Shown: positions 6,852-13,230 of the stretch, piece by piece
How the letters are laid out: each line of letters starts with the position of its first letter
Position numbering within the stretch: the first letter of the stretch is position 1
DNA from: Candidatus Nanopelagicales bacterium
GTDB taxonomy: Bacteria > Actinomycetota > Actinomycetes > S36-B12 > UBA10799
NCBI GenBank assembly: GCA_030699055.1
Contig: JAUYKX010000221.1
Location: 1-13,230 of the forward strand
Direction of reading: 5' to 3'
Length of the DNA stretch: 13,230 nt
The notes under the pieces: generated by a model
Told to the model about the DNA's origin: nothing
The model's database searches: none
The model's input: only the letters and a program-made list of their open reading frames with translations
Position numbers and translations under genes: made by a program

Positions 6852-8925
6852 TCGCCGAATCGAGGTGACGGGACAACCGACTCTCGGCCGGGTTGATCTC
6901 CGCCACCTCGAGCACCGGTTCAGTGTTCAGCTTGCCGAGCACGGTGCCGGGGCGGACCCCCCAGGACGCCAAAGTATTCGCGATCGAATCCCGGGCCCGG
7001 GCGAACTTGCGGGCCACCAGTCTTCGCGCCGCCCACTCCTGTTCGCGGCCCTTGAGCGCCTCGTCGATCCGGCTGGCCTGATCAGGCGTGTGATCCAGTT
7101 GATAGGCCAAGGCTGCCGCAGGCCGCGAATCGATCCGATAGTCATGTCCTCGCCGTTGGAAGTGTCCGGGCTTGAAATCCATCCCGTTCTTCAGGTCCAT
7201 CAGCGTCAACACGAAAGTGATGACCGGTCGCCAGACGGTCTCCCGAGGGACCTTTGGCGGCCTGGTCGCTGGCGGGCCCATCCAAGCTGGTTGTTTCACC
7301 ACCAAGCGATACGAGAACTTGTTCACCGGATCGTCATGATGGATGATCATGAAATGGCGAATACCTAACCGCATCGGCTCAGGAACGGTCTCGATTCGTT
7401 CAGGTTGACTAAGGGCGACCATCAGCCTGCCTGGATCGAATTCTCGTCGCCTCCGCTGCCAGGCGTTCCACGCCTTCGAGCGGAAAGGAACTCCCATGTA
7501 GAGCCCCGCATCGAGGCCGAGTCGATCGAACTCCCCCGATCCGGCCGGGTAGGCAGCGTCCAAAGCCACCTGCGCACCCAGGCTTTCGCCAAACTGAACT
7601 AGCCGGGGCCGCTTATCAGGGGGCAGCGTTCGAATGTGGTCCCTGGCCAACTCCAGCACCCGCCGCTGCAACTCCGTCCCGTCACCCGTATCGGTTATGG
7701 CCAACGCACTGGGGACCAAGGCGTATTCGGGCACCACGATGGCGCAATCACCTCGGGTCAGGTATTCGAGCGACTCGGCAAACGTGTAGGAGACGTATCC
7801 GACCCCGGTAGGCGAGGCGATGCAGATCAGTCGGCGGTCGAACGCCCCCAGTGCCTCCATTTCCCGCAAACACTCTTGCGCCCGATGCTCCACGGGTCGC
7901 CGATGATCGTGCGGGCCTATGGCCCTGATCGGATCGACGGCTGGCTCTCCCATTACCTCCGAGATCTCCTCGGCGGTGAGCGCCATCAGGACGAAGCGGC
8001 GACCCTCCTTCCCGATGCGATCGAACTCCACGGTGGATTTCGGGCCCGTGCTGACGTGAGGATTCATGGCCGGCTTGGGATAAGCCGGTTCGATGACGTC
8101 ACCCGTATGGGCCACCCGACGCTTGACGAGCACAAAAACGCCCGCACCAGAGACGCCGAAGCAGGTGAGCGCGACGGCATGCCCTACGAGGGGGCTGGCA
8201 ATGTCGTATCGCCGAATGCCGAGATCGAAGACTCGTTGCACGCGGCTGGCGAACCATTGTTCGGCGCTGGCCAAGGCCAACAGGGACGCACCCGCCGCAC
8301 ATCCGATCCCGACGGCCTTCCCCGTGGCAACCAAACCAGCGCGCTTTACCGCCTTGCGCTTGGGGTCAACCAGGCCATATTCGGTCGCCCGGCGATGACG
8401 GCTGTAAAGACCCACCGCTGTGATCGTCGAACCGATGGCAACGTCGATCAGGAGCAAACGCTTCCGGGGGTGAGCGCCGGGTGCCACCATTTGAACGACA
8501 ACGTCACTGGCTTCGGCCAGGGCTCCGCATACGCCACCGACCATCAGGCTGTCGGCAATCGTTCTGACCACCGAGGCAGGCAATGGCTCGTTCGGTCGCG
8601 GAGGAAGCGATCGAACAATCCCGTACCCGGTCCCCGCCAGCACCAGATCGGCCAGGATGGTCGCTGATCGTGGAGCCTGGCGGCCTCGCATGCCGCCGGT
8701 GCCCGTTCGACTCAGGGCGATCGTCTGAGCCGCCGCGTGGGTCGTGGCCCCGATATGGAAGATCGCGGCACTGCAGGCGCCGGTGGCAAGCGCCTGGTCC
8801 ATGACGCTGCGGGGCAGCAGTCCTCGAGCGAAGGTCGCGGCGATCGAGGCCGATGCCGCCACCATGCCGGCGCGAGCGGGCGAGGTCGCGACTACGTCGA
8901 CACCGGGAAAACGGAAGCGGCCCAC
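6841..8925 (-). CDS. Membrane alpha/beta-hydrolase, Abhydrolase_9 family (Rv1069c-like)
   Basis: A 694-residue protein with an N-terminal membrane region and a C-terminal serine-hydrolase domain. Hydrophobic helices lie at about 20-35, 45-62, 88-105, 122-146, 158-173, 203-220 and 247-267. The sequence LLPRSVMDQAL (36-46) is typical of the Abhydrolase_9 N-terminal domain. The hydrolase part starts near 300 and has F-G-E-S-L-G with nucleophile Ser448. An acidic pair HHDDP (Asp531/Asp532) and His594 in GHDYR are candidates for the rest of the triad. The substrate of this family is not known to me; an ester or lipid at the membrane is a guess. GTG 8925 lies 9 bases after the glycosyltransferase stop and has no Shine-Dalgarno, which points to translational coupling. 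The exact start is uncertain. The gene ends by overlapping sua5 tail to tail. Confidence 0.85.
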   Translation of the reverse strand: MGRFRFPGVDVVATSPARAGMVAASASIAATFARGLLPRSVMDQALATGACSAAIFHIGATTHAAAQTIALSRTGTGGMRGRQAPRSATILADLVLAGTGYGIVRSLPPRPNEPLPASVVRTIADSLMVGGVCGALAEASDVVVQMVAPGAHPRKRLLLIDVAIGSTITAVGLYSRHRRATEYGLVDPKRKAVKRAGLVATGKAVGIGCAAGASLLALASAEQWFASRVQRVFDLGIRRYDIASPLVGHAVALTCFGVSGAGVFVLVKRRVAHTGDVIEPAYPKPAMNPHVSTGPKSTVEFDRIGKEGRRFVLMALTAEEISEVMGEPAVDPIRAIGPHDHRRPVEHRAQECLREMEALGAFDRRLICIASPTGVGYVSYTFAESLEYLTRGDCAIVVPEYALVPSALAITDTGDGTELQRRVLELARDHIRTLPPDKRPRLVQFGESLGAQVALDAAYPAGSGEFDRLGLDAGLYMGVPFRSKAWNAWQRRRREFDPGRLMVALSQPERIETVPEPMRLGIRHFMIIHHDDPVNKFSYRLVVKQPAWMGPPATRPPKVPRETVWRPVITFVLTLMDLKNGMDFKPGHFQRRGHDYRIDSRPAAALAYQLDHTPDQASRIDEALKGREQEWAARRLVARKFARARDSIANTLASWGVRPGTVLGKLNTEPVLEVAEINPAESRLSRHLDSAIMS

Positions 8926-8934
8926 GGCTGGAAA

Positions 8935-10146
8935 CTACCGGTGATCGTCTGTCTTTCGCTGCTCGGCGACGACCTCAAGCAACACTTCCAGATTGCGCTC
9001 CGACACGCGGTCCATGTCGAAGTGGTCGAACACGAACCTTCGGCCGCGCTCACCGACTCGCCTTCGCAGATCCGGATCCTCGATCAGCCTGCACATCTGG
9101 CGAGCCACGGCCGGGACGTCACCGACGGGCACCATCACAAATGGGTCGCCATCAGACAGCGGTAGGTCCCGACCCCAGAGATCTTCACGCACGGCCACGA
9201 TTGCCGGCGTACCGGCCGCCATCGCCTCGAGTGTGGAAATGCCGACGCCGTACCCCTGGAGGTCGTGAATTTCGAAATCGACTCCGGCGCAGATTCCGGG
9301 GATCTCCTCCTTGGGAAGTGGGCCGGGAAGCACCAGCGAATGCATCACGCGCAGACGATTGGCCAACTGCAGGAATTGCCAGCTGTAGACCCCGCCGATC
9401 AACAAGATCTTGAATGCGGGGTGGCGTTCGAGAACAGCCGGTAGCGCCTCGATCAGGGACATCCGGTTCCGAAGCGGGATGACGTGTCCCAGTGAGAGCG
9501 CAAGCGGTCCGGACCCGAGCCCGAATCGCTGCCGAACATCCACCGGTTCGACCTGGCGAAAGCGATCGAGTTCGATGCCGATCGGGATCTGCACGACCCG
9601 GTGAGGGTCGAAGTGATAGCGGTCGCGGAAGTACTCGACGAAGAACTCGGCAATAGCGATCACCCGAGCGGGTCGGAGGAAACGCAGGATGGGATCGACC
9701 ACCGCGGCGTCCAGGCCACGGAAGGCGGCAGCCGTGGCCCGACCCGGGCTTTCGAGACGCGTGTGAATTGTGAGAACCGTTGGGACTCCGCGCCTTCTGG
9801 CCCAGAATCCCGACTGCCAGGTCAGGTCGAAGAACTGACCGTGCTGGTGGATCACATCGGGGCGAAACCGGTCGAGAATTCGGAACACATGCCCGAGGTT
9901 CTGACTCTTCAGCGCAAACGTGATGTCGAAGTTGAAGGACAGTCGGGTTTCCGGAAGAGTCCACGACGGCAATCTGGCGATGGTGATGCCATCGCGACGC
10001 TCCAGGGGCAAACCACCGCCATATCCGGCGGTTAGCACAAGTACCTCATGACCGGCTGCCGCATAGTGACGGGCCAAGGCGTCCGAGATGTGAGCACTTC
10101 CCCCCACCCGTGGGGGGAAGAAGTTGTTCACAACTGCGATGCGCAC
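8935..10146 (-). CDS. GT4-family glycosyltransferase
   Basis: A 403-residue cytoplasmic or membrane-associated GT-B enzyme that should move a sugar from a nucleotide donor to a lipid, glycan or small acceptor. The N-terminal acceptor domain opens with VRIAVVNNFFPPRVGGSAH, including the PPxxGG loop, and has DVIHQHGQ at 97-104. The C-terminal donor domain begins near 214 (LALSLGHVIPLRNRMSLIEA), with LIGG at 249-252 and GYGVGISTLEAMAAGTP at 298-314. In the E-x7-E signature the second Glu is Glu307, but Tyr299 stands where the first Glu usually is. I place the start at GTG 10146 because GGGAG lies seven bases upstream. An in-frame GTG at 10188 would add 14 residues unlike the family. It sits between the acetyltransferase (150 bases upstream) and the membrane hydrolase (9 bases downstream). 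Confidence 0.9.
   Translation of the reverse strand: MRIAVVNNFFPPRVGGSAHISDALARHYAAAGHEVLVLTAGYGGGLPLERRDGITIARLPSWTLPETRLSFNFDITFALKSQNLGHVFRILDRFRPDVIHQHGQFFDLTWQSGFWARRRGVPTVLTIHTRLESPGRATAAAFRGLDAAVVDPILRFLRPARVIAIAEFFVEYFRDRYHFDPHRVVQIPIGIELDRFRQVEPVDVRQRFGLGSGPLALSLGHVIPLRNRMSLIEALPAVLERHPAFKILLIGGVYSWQFLQLANRLRVMHSLVLPGPLPKEEIPGICAGVDFEIHDLQGYGVGISTLEAMAAGTPAIVAVREDLWGRDLPLSDGDPFVMVPVGDVPAVARQMCRLIEDPDLRRRVGERGRRFVFDHFDMDRVSERNLEVLLEVVAEQRKTDDHR
10097..10134 (-). repeat. Two back-to-back palindromes at the 5' end of the GT4 reading frame
   Basis: In plus-strand terms, CTTCCCCCCAC (10097-10107) and GTGGGGGGAAG (10110-10120) are perfect 11-bp complements with a 2-base gap. After two A residues, GTTGT (10123-10127) and ACAAC (10130-10134) form a second perfect pair. 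On the mRNA they span codons 5-17, and the larger one could fold into a very stable hairpin just beyond the initiating ribosome. Part of the symmetry follows from encoding the conserved PPRVGG. Confidence 0.8.
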
Positions 10147-10153
10147 GGTGTCA

Positions 10154-10158
10154 CTCCC
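10154..10158 (-). promoter_or_regulatory. Ribosome binding site of the GT4 gene
   Basis: On the minus strand GGGAG lies seven bases before GTG 10146. It supports that start over the upstream in-frame GTG at 10188, which has no comparable site. Confidence 0.6.
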
Positions 10159-10198
10159 GTTCGTTCGTCCACGCTGATGCCTTCTCACCCGAAACGTC

Positions 10199-10215
10199 GT
10201 CGGGACCGGCCCGAC
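10199..10215 (-). repeat. Small hairpin in the acetyltransferase-GT4 intergenic stretch
   Basis: GTCGGG (10199-10204) and CCCGAC (10210-10215) are perfect 6-bp complements around a 5-base loop, in the 150 bases between the acetyltransferase stop and the GT4 start. No U-run follows in the transcript direction, so it is not a standard intrinsic terminator. It could be a leader or attenuating structure, or chance in GC-rich DNA. Confidence 0.35.
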
Positions 10216-10296
10216 CGGGGGAGACTAGCCTGCCGGAAAACCATGTGCATCCGACTACGGTGATCGGGCCTGGAGCCAAGATCGGGACGGCCGACT

Positions 10297-10935
10297 TCAA
10301 CAACCCTCGAGTCGTGATTCGCGGTCCTTTTCGGATAACGGATCGCCAGCGTTGAGGACGCCGTCGGCTTCGGTGAAGAGCTCACCGGTGGTCGGGCATC
10401 GCCAGCAACCCTCACTTTCCCGGACGAGTCGTTCGCCGGTGCGCGAGACCCAGCCGATCTGGCGGGCGGGAGCCCCAACCACCAGCGCGTGGGCCGGGAC
10501 GTCACGAGTAACCACCGCCCCGGCCGCAACCATCGCCCACTCACCGATCGATACCGGGGCGACGCATACCGCCCGCGCCCCAATCGAAGCTCCGCAGCCG
10601 ACAGTCACCCCCACCGGACGCCAGTCGACGCTCGATTTCAAGCTACCGTCGGCGTTCACCGCCCTGGGTAAACGGTCATTGGTCAGAACCGCGCCAGGGC
10701 CGACGAAAACACCTTCGGCCAACGTCGCCGGTTCATAGATCAACGCCGAGTTCTGAACCTTGCACCTGGCACCAACCGTGACACCGATCCCGATATAGGC
10801 ACCGCGCCCGATGATCGAGTCATCGCCGATGACAGCGTTCTCGCGAACCTGGGCCAGACCCCACAATCGCGCGGTCGGCGCGACGCGGGCCGAGGCAGCC
10901 ACCTCCGCCGTCGAATCGATACTCACGCCACCCAT
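10297..10935 (-). CDS. Hexapeptide-repeat N-acetyltransferase (WbpD/WlbB-like)
   Basis: A 212-residue left-handed beta-helix acyltransferase, expected to be trimeric and acetyl-CoA dependent. Imperfect hexapeptide turns run from about residue 4 to 150 (VIGDDSIIGRGAYIGIG, SIGARAVCVAPVSIGEWAMVAAGAVV). The loop between them (VFVGPGAVLTNDRLPRA, 76-92) and the ending VVGAPARQIGWVS (152-164) are as in WbpD/WlbB enzymes. Those N-acetylate 3-amino sugars on UDP-GlcNAcA-derived precursors of surface polysaccharide. A short C-terminal piece, CWRCPTTGELFTEADG, follows and contains a CxxC pair (Cys177, Cys180). I start at ATG 10935 because the beta-helix begins immediately after it. The frame stays open another 67 codons upstream, but that stretch has no family similarity. 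No amino-sugar dehydrogenase or aminotransferase partner lies in the window, so the exact substrate is open. Confidence 0.87.
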   Translation of the reverse strand: MGGVSIDSTAEVAASARVAPTARLWGLAQVRENAVIGDDSIIGRGAYIGIGVTVGARCKVQNSALIYEPATLAEGVFVGPGAVLTNDRLPRAVNADGSLKSSVDWRPVGVTVGCGASIGARAVCVAPVSIGEWAMVAAGAVVTRDVPAHALVVGAPARQIGWVSRTGERLVRESEGCWRCPTTGELFTEADGVLNAGDPLSEKDRESRLEGC

Positions 10936-11190
10936 TGTGGAACAACACGACAACCGCCAACGCGTAAGGCCCGCGGGATGCGCGATCTGGAGTCTGTGAT
11001 CACGGCGGTGCGCAGGCAACACGGGCAGACCTGACCGTATTCGCCCACCTACTCGGTTACCCGCTGAAGTCATCTCTCTGGGCTGTGGCGCCAACCCCCT
11101 TTTCGGTGAGAGAATCTGACGGCCGATGACAGCCATTCCGGCGGTTGGTTTTCAGTTGGGTCTTGAGGTTCAGTTCCGAGGTGGTTGCTG
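10936..11190. other. Divergent intergenic region between acetyltransferase and second ldt
   Basis: 255 bases without a convincing gene, shared by two divergent starts and therefore the likely site of both promoters. I found an 8-bp palindrome TGGCGCCA at 11086-11093 followed by a C/T-rich run. I found no -35/-10 pair that I would defend, and no hairpin long enough to call. Confidence 0.5.
11178..11184 (+). promoter_or_regulatory. Ribosome binding site of the second L,D-transpeptidase
   Basis: GAGGTGG ends six bases before GTG 11191. It favours this start over the in-frame TTG at 11185, which abuts the site. Confidence 0.65.
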
Positions 11191-12339
11191 GTGTCATGGA
11201 AGCGCGGTAGCGCGGTCGCCGTCGGTCTGCTGGCCCTGCTGACCGCTGGATGCGGTCTGGGAATCAGCGCCAACGACTCCGTGGTCAACCAGCGAGTGGT
11301 ACCGGCCGGCCCGGGTGTCACGTCGGACATCGCCGATGGAGCGGTGGTCGAGCCGGGCACGAGGTGGACTTTCACGGCGGAACCAGGGTGGACCATCGCC
11401 GTCGACGGCCCGCAACTGGGCAAGCAGACCCCATCGGCCGACGGGAGCGGAACCGGGGTGTGGAAGTCACGACCGCTACCGCCCGGAATTCAGGTGCCAG
11501 CGCACGTGGTGGCGACCCATGCCGAAGGTGAGACGCGGGAGCATCACTTCAATATTTCCACGGGAACGGCCAAGTATCAGTACGACGTCGAGTTCAGCGG
11601 CCTCACGTCGACCCGCTACGGGGTCGGCCACATGCCGACTTTGGAGTTCTCCATCCCGATCCCGAAGAAGTCCCGCCCAGACGTCATCAATAACCTGAGT
11701 GCATCTGTCTCCCCGAAAAACGTGACGGTCGCCTTCCGTTGGCTCGATGACCAACGGTTGGCTTACCGGCCGAAGAAGTTCTGGCCGGGACACTCGAAGA
11801 TCACGGTCACGTCGGACATTACGACCGTTCCGATCAAGTACAACGGAAAGACCTACTGGGGTGAGCGCAATTCCCACACCTGGCGCACGGGCAAGTCCAC
11901 GATCATCACCATCAAAGCCGATCGTCATCGAGGTGAAGTCCACGTCAACGGCAAGAAGGTCCGATCAATCAGCACCTCAGTCGGCAAACCCGGGTACACA
12001 ACCAGGTCCGGAATCAAGACGATCACGGACAAGTTCACTGTGACCCGGATGACCAACATCGGGGTCACCGACGACGAGGTGTACGACATCGAGGTTCCGT
12101 ACGCGATGCGCCTGACCGAGACCGGCGAGTTCCTTCACGCGGCGCCCTGGAACGGCAACATCGGCTATGCCAACACTTCCCACGGCTGCACGAACCTCTA
12201 CACCAGCGACGCCGCTTGGATCTTCGAGCGAGCACAGTGGGGTGATCCTGTGATCACCACCGGAACCGGCCGGGCCATGGAGACCTGGAACGGTCCCGGC
12301 GGCATGTGGAATATCCCGTGGACGCAGTGGCGAAACTGA
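11191..12339 (+). CDS. L,D-transpeptidase lipoprotein with Ig-like domains (LdtMt2-like)
   Basis: A 382-residue cell-envelope enzyme that should form 3-3 cross-links between peptidoglycan stems. Residues 1-21 are a lipoprotein signal ending in the lipobox L17-T-A-G-C21, so Cys21 is expected to be lipidated and the protein anchored on the outer face of the membrane. Residues about 45-125 look like a first Ig-like domain and 128-225 like the actinobacterial LDT_IgD domain. The YkuD domain spans about 228-357, with His316 in EFLHAAPW and the catalytic S330-H331-G-C333-T-N. Cys333 is the nucleophile. The Trp-rich tail (WNGPGGMWNIPWTQW) is typical of actinobacterial enzymes of this class. GTG 11191 has a good ribosome site. 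It is divergent from the acetyltransferase gene and converges on glutamate decarboxylase with 75 bases between. Confidence 0.95.
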   Translation: MSWKRGSAVAVGLLALLTAGCGLGISANDSVVNQRVVPAGPGVTSDIADGAVVEPGTRWTFTAEPGWTIAVDGPQLGKQTPSADGSGTGVWKSRPLPPGIQVPAHVVATHAEGETREHHFNISTGTAKYQYDVEFSGLTSTRYGVGHMPTLEFSIPIPKKSRPDVINNLSASVSPKNVTVAFRWLDDQRLAYRPKKFWPGHSKITVTSDITTVPIKYNGKTYWGERNSHTWRTGKSTIITIKADRHRGEVHVNGKKVRSISTSVGKPGYTTRSGIKTITDKFTVTRMTNIGVTDDEVYDIEVPYAMRLTETGEFLHAAPWNGNIGYANTSHGCTNLYTSDAAWIFERAQWGDPVITTGTGRAMETWNGPGGMWNIPWTQWRN

Positions 12340-12414
12340 CTGCGCCAAACCCGGCGTGAACCCTGGCGAGGCGAAACGAAACACGGCGCCGCAATAGCCG
12401 CCGCCCGGCGACCT

Positions 12415-13230
12415 TCAGTTGGTGAAGTGGCGCTTCTTTTTCGTTTCGGGGGCTTGGCGCGGGCGGGGAAGCGGGCCATCGAGCGAATCCAGGTAACCAA
12501 CCGCGGCAGCGAGGTCGTCCAGAAACGACTGGGCCAAAGAGGGCGCGAACCCGGCTCGGACGACGACTCGCATCACCCAGATATCGCTGATCGACTCGGG
12601 CATCGGATAGGCGGGAACCTGCCAACCCGTTAGCCGAAGGCGTTCCGACAGATCCTGCAGGTTCCAGTTCTCTGTGTAGCCGGGCTTCATCCGCCAGGCG
12701 AACACCGGCAGTTCGTCACCCTTGGTCACCAGCTCGAACGGCTCCATCTTGCCGATGGACTCGGCCAACGTCATGGAGACCTCGCGACACGACTCGTGGA
12801 CCTTGCGATATCCCTCCCGGCCGAGGCGAATGAAGAGATAGGCCTGCAACAGCACCTGAGCGCCCGGCCGGGAAAAGTTGATGCCCAACGTCGGCATGTC
12901 CCCACCCAAATATGAGACATGGAAGATCAAGCTTTCGGGCACGTACTCGGCCTTACGCCACATGATCCAACCCAGCCCGGGGTACACCAGTCCGTACTTG
13001 TGCCCCGAAGTGTTGATCGAATGGACGCGCGGAAGACGGAAGTCCCACACCAGATCCGGCTGGATGAAGGGAGCCACCATGCCCCCGGAGGCAGCATCGA
13101 CGTGAAGCGGAACATCAAGGCCGGTGCGTTCCTCCAGGTCGTCCAGGGCGGCAGCCAAGTCGGCGATCGGCTCGTAGGCGCCGGTGTATGTCACCCCGAG
13201 GATTCCGACCACTCCGATCGTGTTCTCGTC
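12415..13230 (-). CDS. gadB: Glutamate decarboxylase, C-terminal part
   Basis: The frame is open to the right edge; the visible 271 residues are the C-terminal part of a PLP-dependent group II decarboxylase that turns glutamate into GABA and CO2. It shows DENTIGVV-ILGVTYTGAYEP at the start of the fragment and LHVDAASGG, which contains the Asp that binds the PLP ring nitrogen. SINTSGHKYGLVYPG holds the Schiff-base lysine (fragment residue 78). About 193 residues follow that lysine, close to the E. coli GadB spacing, so the C-terminus is near normal length. The tail is strongly basic and ends K-K-K-R-H-F-T-N. In acid-resistance systems the enzyme works with a glutamate/GABA antiporter; none is visible here. 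Confidence 0.95.
   Translation of the reverse strand, partial: DENTIGVVGILGVTYTGAYEPIADLAAALDDLEERTGLDVPLHVDAASGGMVAPFIQPDLVWDFRLPRVHSINTSGHKYGLVYPGLGWIMWRKAEYVPESLIFHVSYLGGDMPTLGINFSRPGAQVLLQAYLFIRLGREGYRKVHESCREVSMTLAESIGKMEPFELVTKGDELPVFAWRMKPGYTENWNLQDLSERLRLTGWQVPAYPMPESISDIWVMRVVVRAGFAPSLAQSFLDDLAAAVGYLDSLDGPLPRPRQAPETKKKRHFTN
12424..12441 (+). terminator. Possible weak terminator for the second ldt, inside the gadB 3' end
   Basis: GAAG (12424-12427) and CTTC (12433-12436) can pair around a 5-base loop and are followed by TTTTT. The geometry suits plus-strand transcripts leaving the L,D-transpeptidase gene 85 bases upstream. The stem has only 4 bp, and the T-run is also explained by the Lys codons of gadB on the other strand, so this is tentative. 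Confidence 0.2.

Noticed and set aside
7636..8667. Long open frame (343 codons) on the plus strand opposite the membrane hydrolase
   Set aside because: The minus-strand frame has membrane helices, the GESLG nucleophile motif and family similarity. The plus-strand frame reads as low-complexity Arg/Gly/Asp sequence with no ribosome site.
11086..11093. Palindrome TGGCGCCA followed by a C/T-rich run
   Set aside because: Only 4 bp per arm without a loop; frequent by chance in GC-rich DNA, so not called an operator or terminator.
10936..11136. 67-codon upstream extension of the acetyltransferase frame
   Set aside because: The beta-helix starts right after ATG 10935; the extension is Arg/Pro-rich, unlike the family, and would fill the region expected to hold the promoter.

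Overview
The window reads as an ordinary, densely packed chromosomal segment of a high-GC Gram-positive bacterium, most likely an actinobacterium. The evidence is the high GC content, frequent GTG/TTG starts, a mycobacterial-type GT4 glycogen/maltose-1-phosphate synthase, an L,D-transpeptidase lipoprotein with Ig-like domains of the LdtMt2 type, and a membrane alpha/beta-hydrolase of the Abhydrolase_9 family, which is mainly actinobacterial. I cannot place it below class level. I see no tRNA, rRNA, CRISPR array, transposase, integrase or phage gene. Every gene looks intact apart from the two cut by the window edges.

Layout. (1) 1-4904, intracellular carbohydrate metabolism: the 3' end of a glycogen-synthase-type GT4 enzyme (+), an unrecognised 487-residue coiled-coil-rich protein converging on it (-), then a divergent 919-residue GH63/MGH1-like glycoside hydrolase (+). 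(2) 5041-6851 (+): an exported L,D-transpeptidase with a peptidoglycan-binding domain, followed 29 bases later by a Sua5-type threonylcarbamoyl-AMP synthase. (3) 10935-6841 (-): three genes read in the order hexapeptide-repeat N-acetyltransferase (WbpD/WlbB-like), GT4 glycosyltransferase and Abhydrolase_9 membrane hydrolase. The last two are 9 bases apart. (4) 11191-12339 (+): a second L,D-transpeptidase, a lipoprotein. (5) 12415-13230 (-): the C-terminal 271 residues of glutamate decarboxylase, running off the right edge.

Together: the two L,D-transpeptidases make 3-3 or other non-classical peptidoglycan cross-links outside the membrane. The minus-strand trio between them looks like a small surface-glycan or glycolipid modification unit, with sugar N-acetylation, sugar transfer and a membrane serine hydrolase; its substrate cannot be read from the sequence. 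The left block handles alpha-glucans or small glucosides in the cytoplasm. Sua5 (tRNA t6A synthesis) and glutamate decarboxylase (acid stress or GABA) are housekeeping or stress neighbours with no evident functional link.

No clearly new system is visible. The items most worth a second look are the orphan 487-residue protein, the acetyltransferase-glycosyltransferase-hydrolase trio, two back-to-back palindromes at the 5' end of the glycosyltransferase reading frame, and a run of TCAC/GTGA half-sites upstream of the first L,D-transpeptidase.
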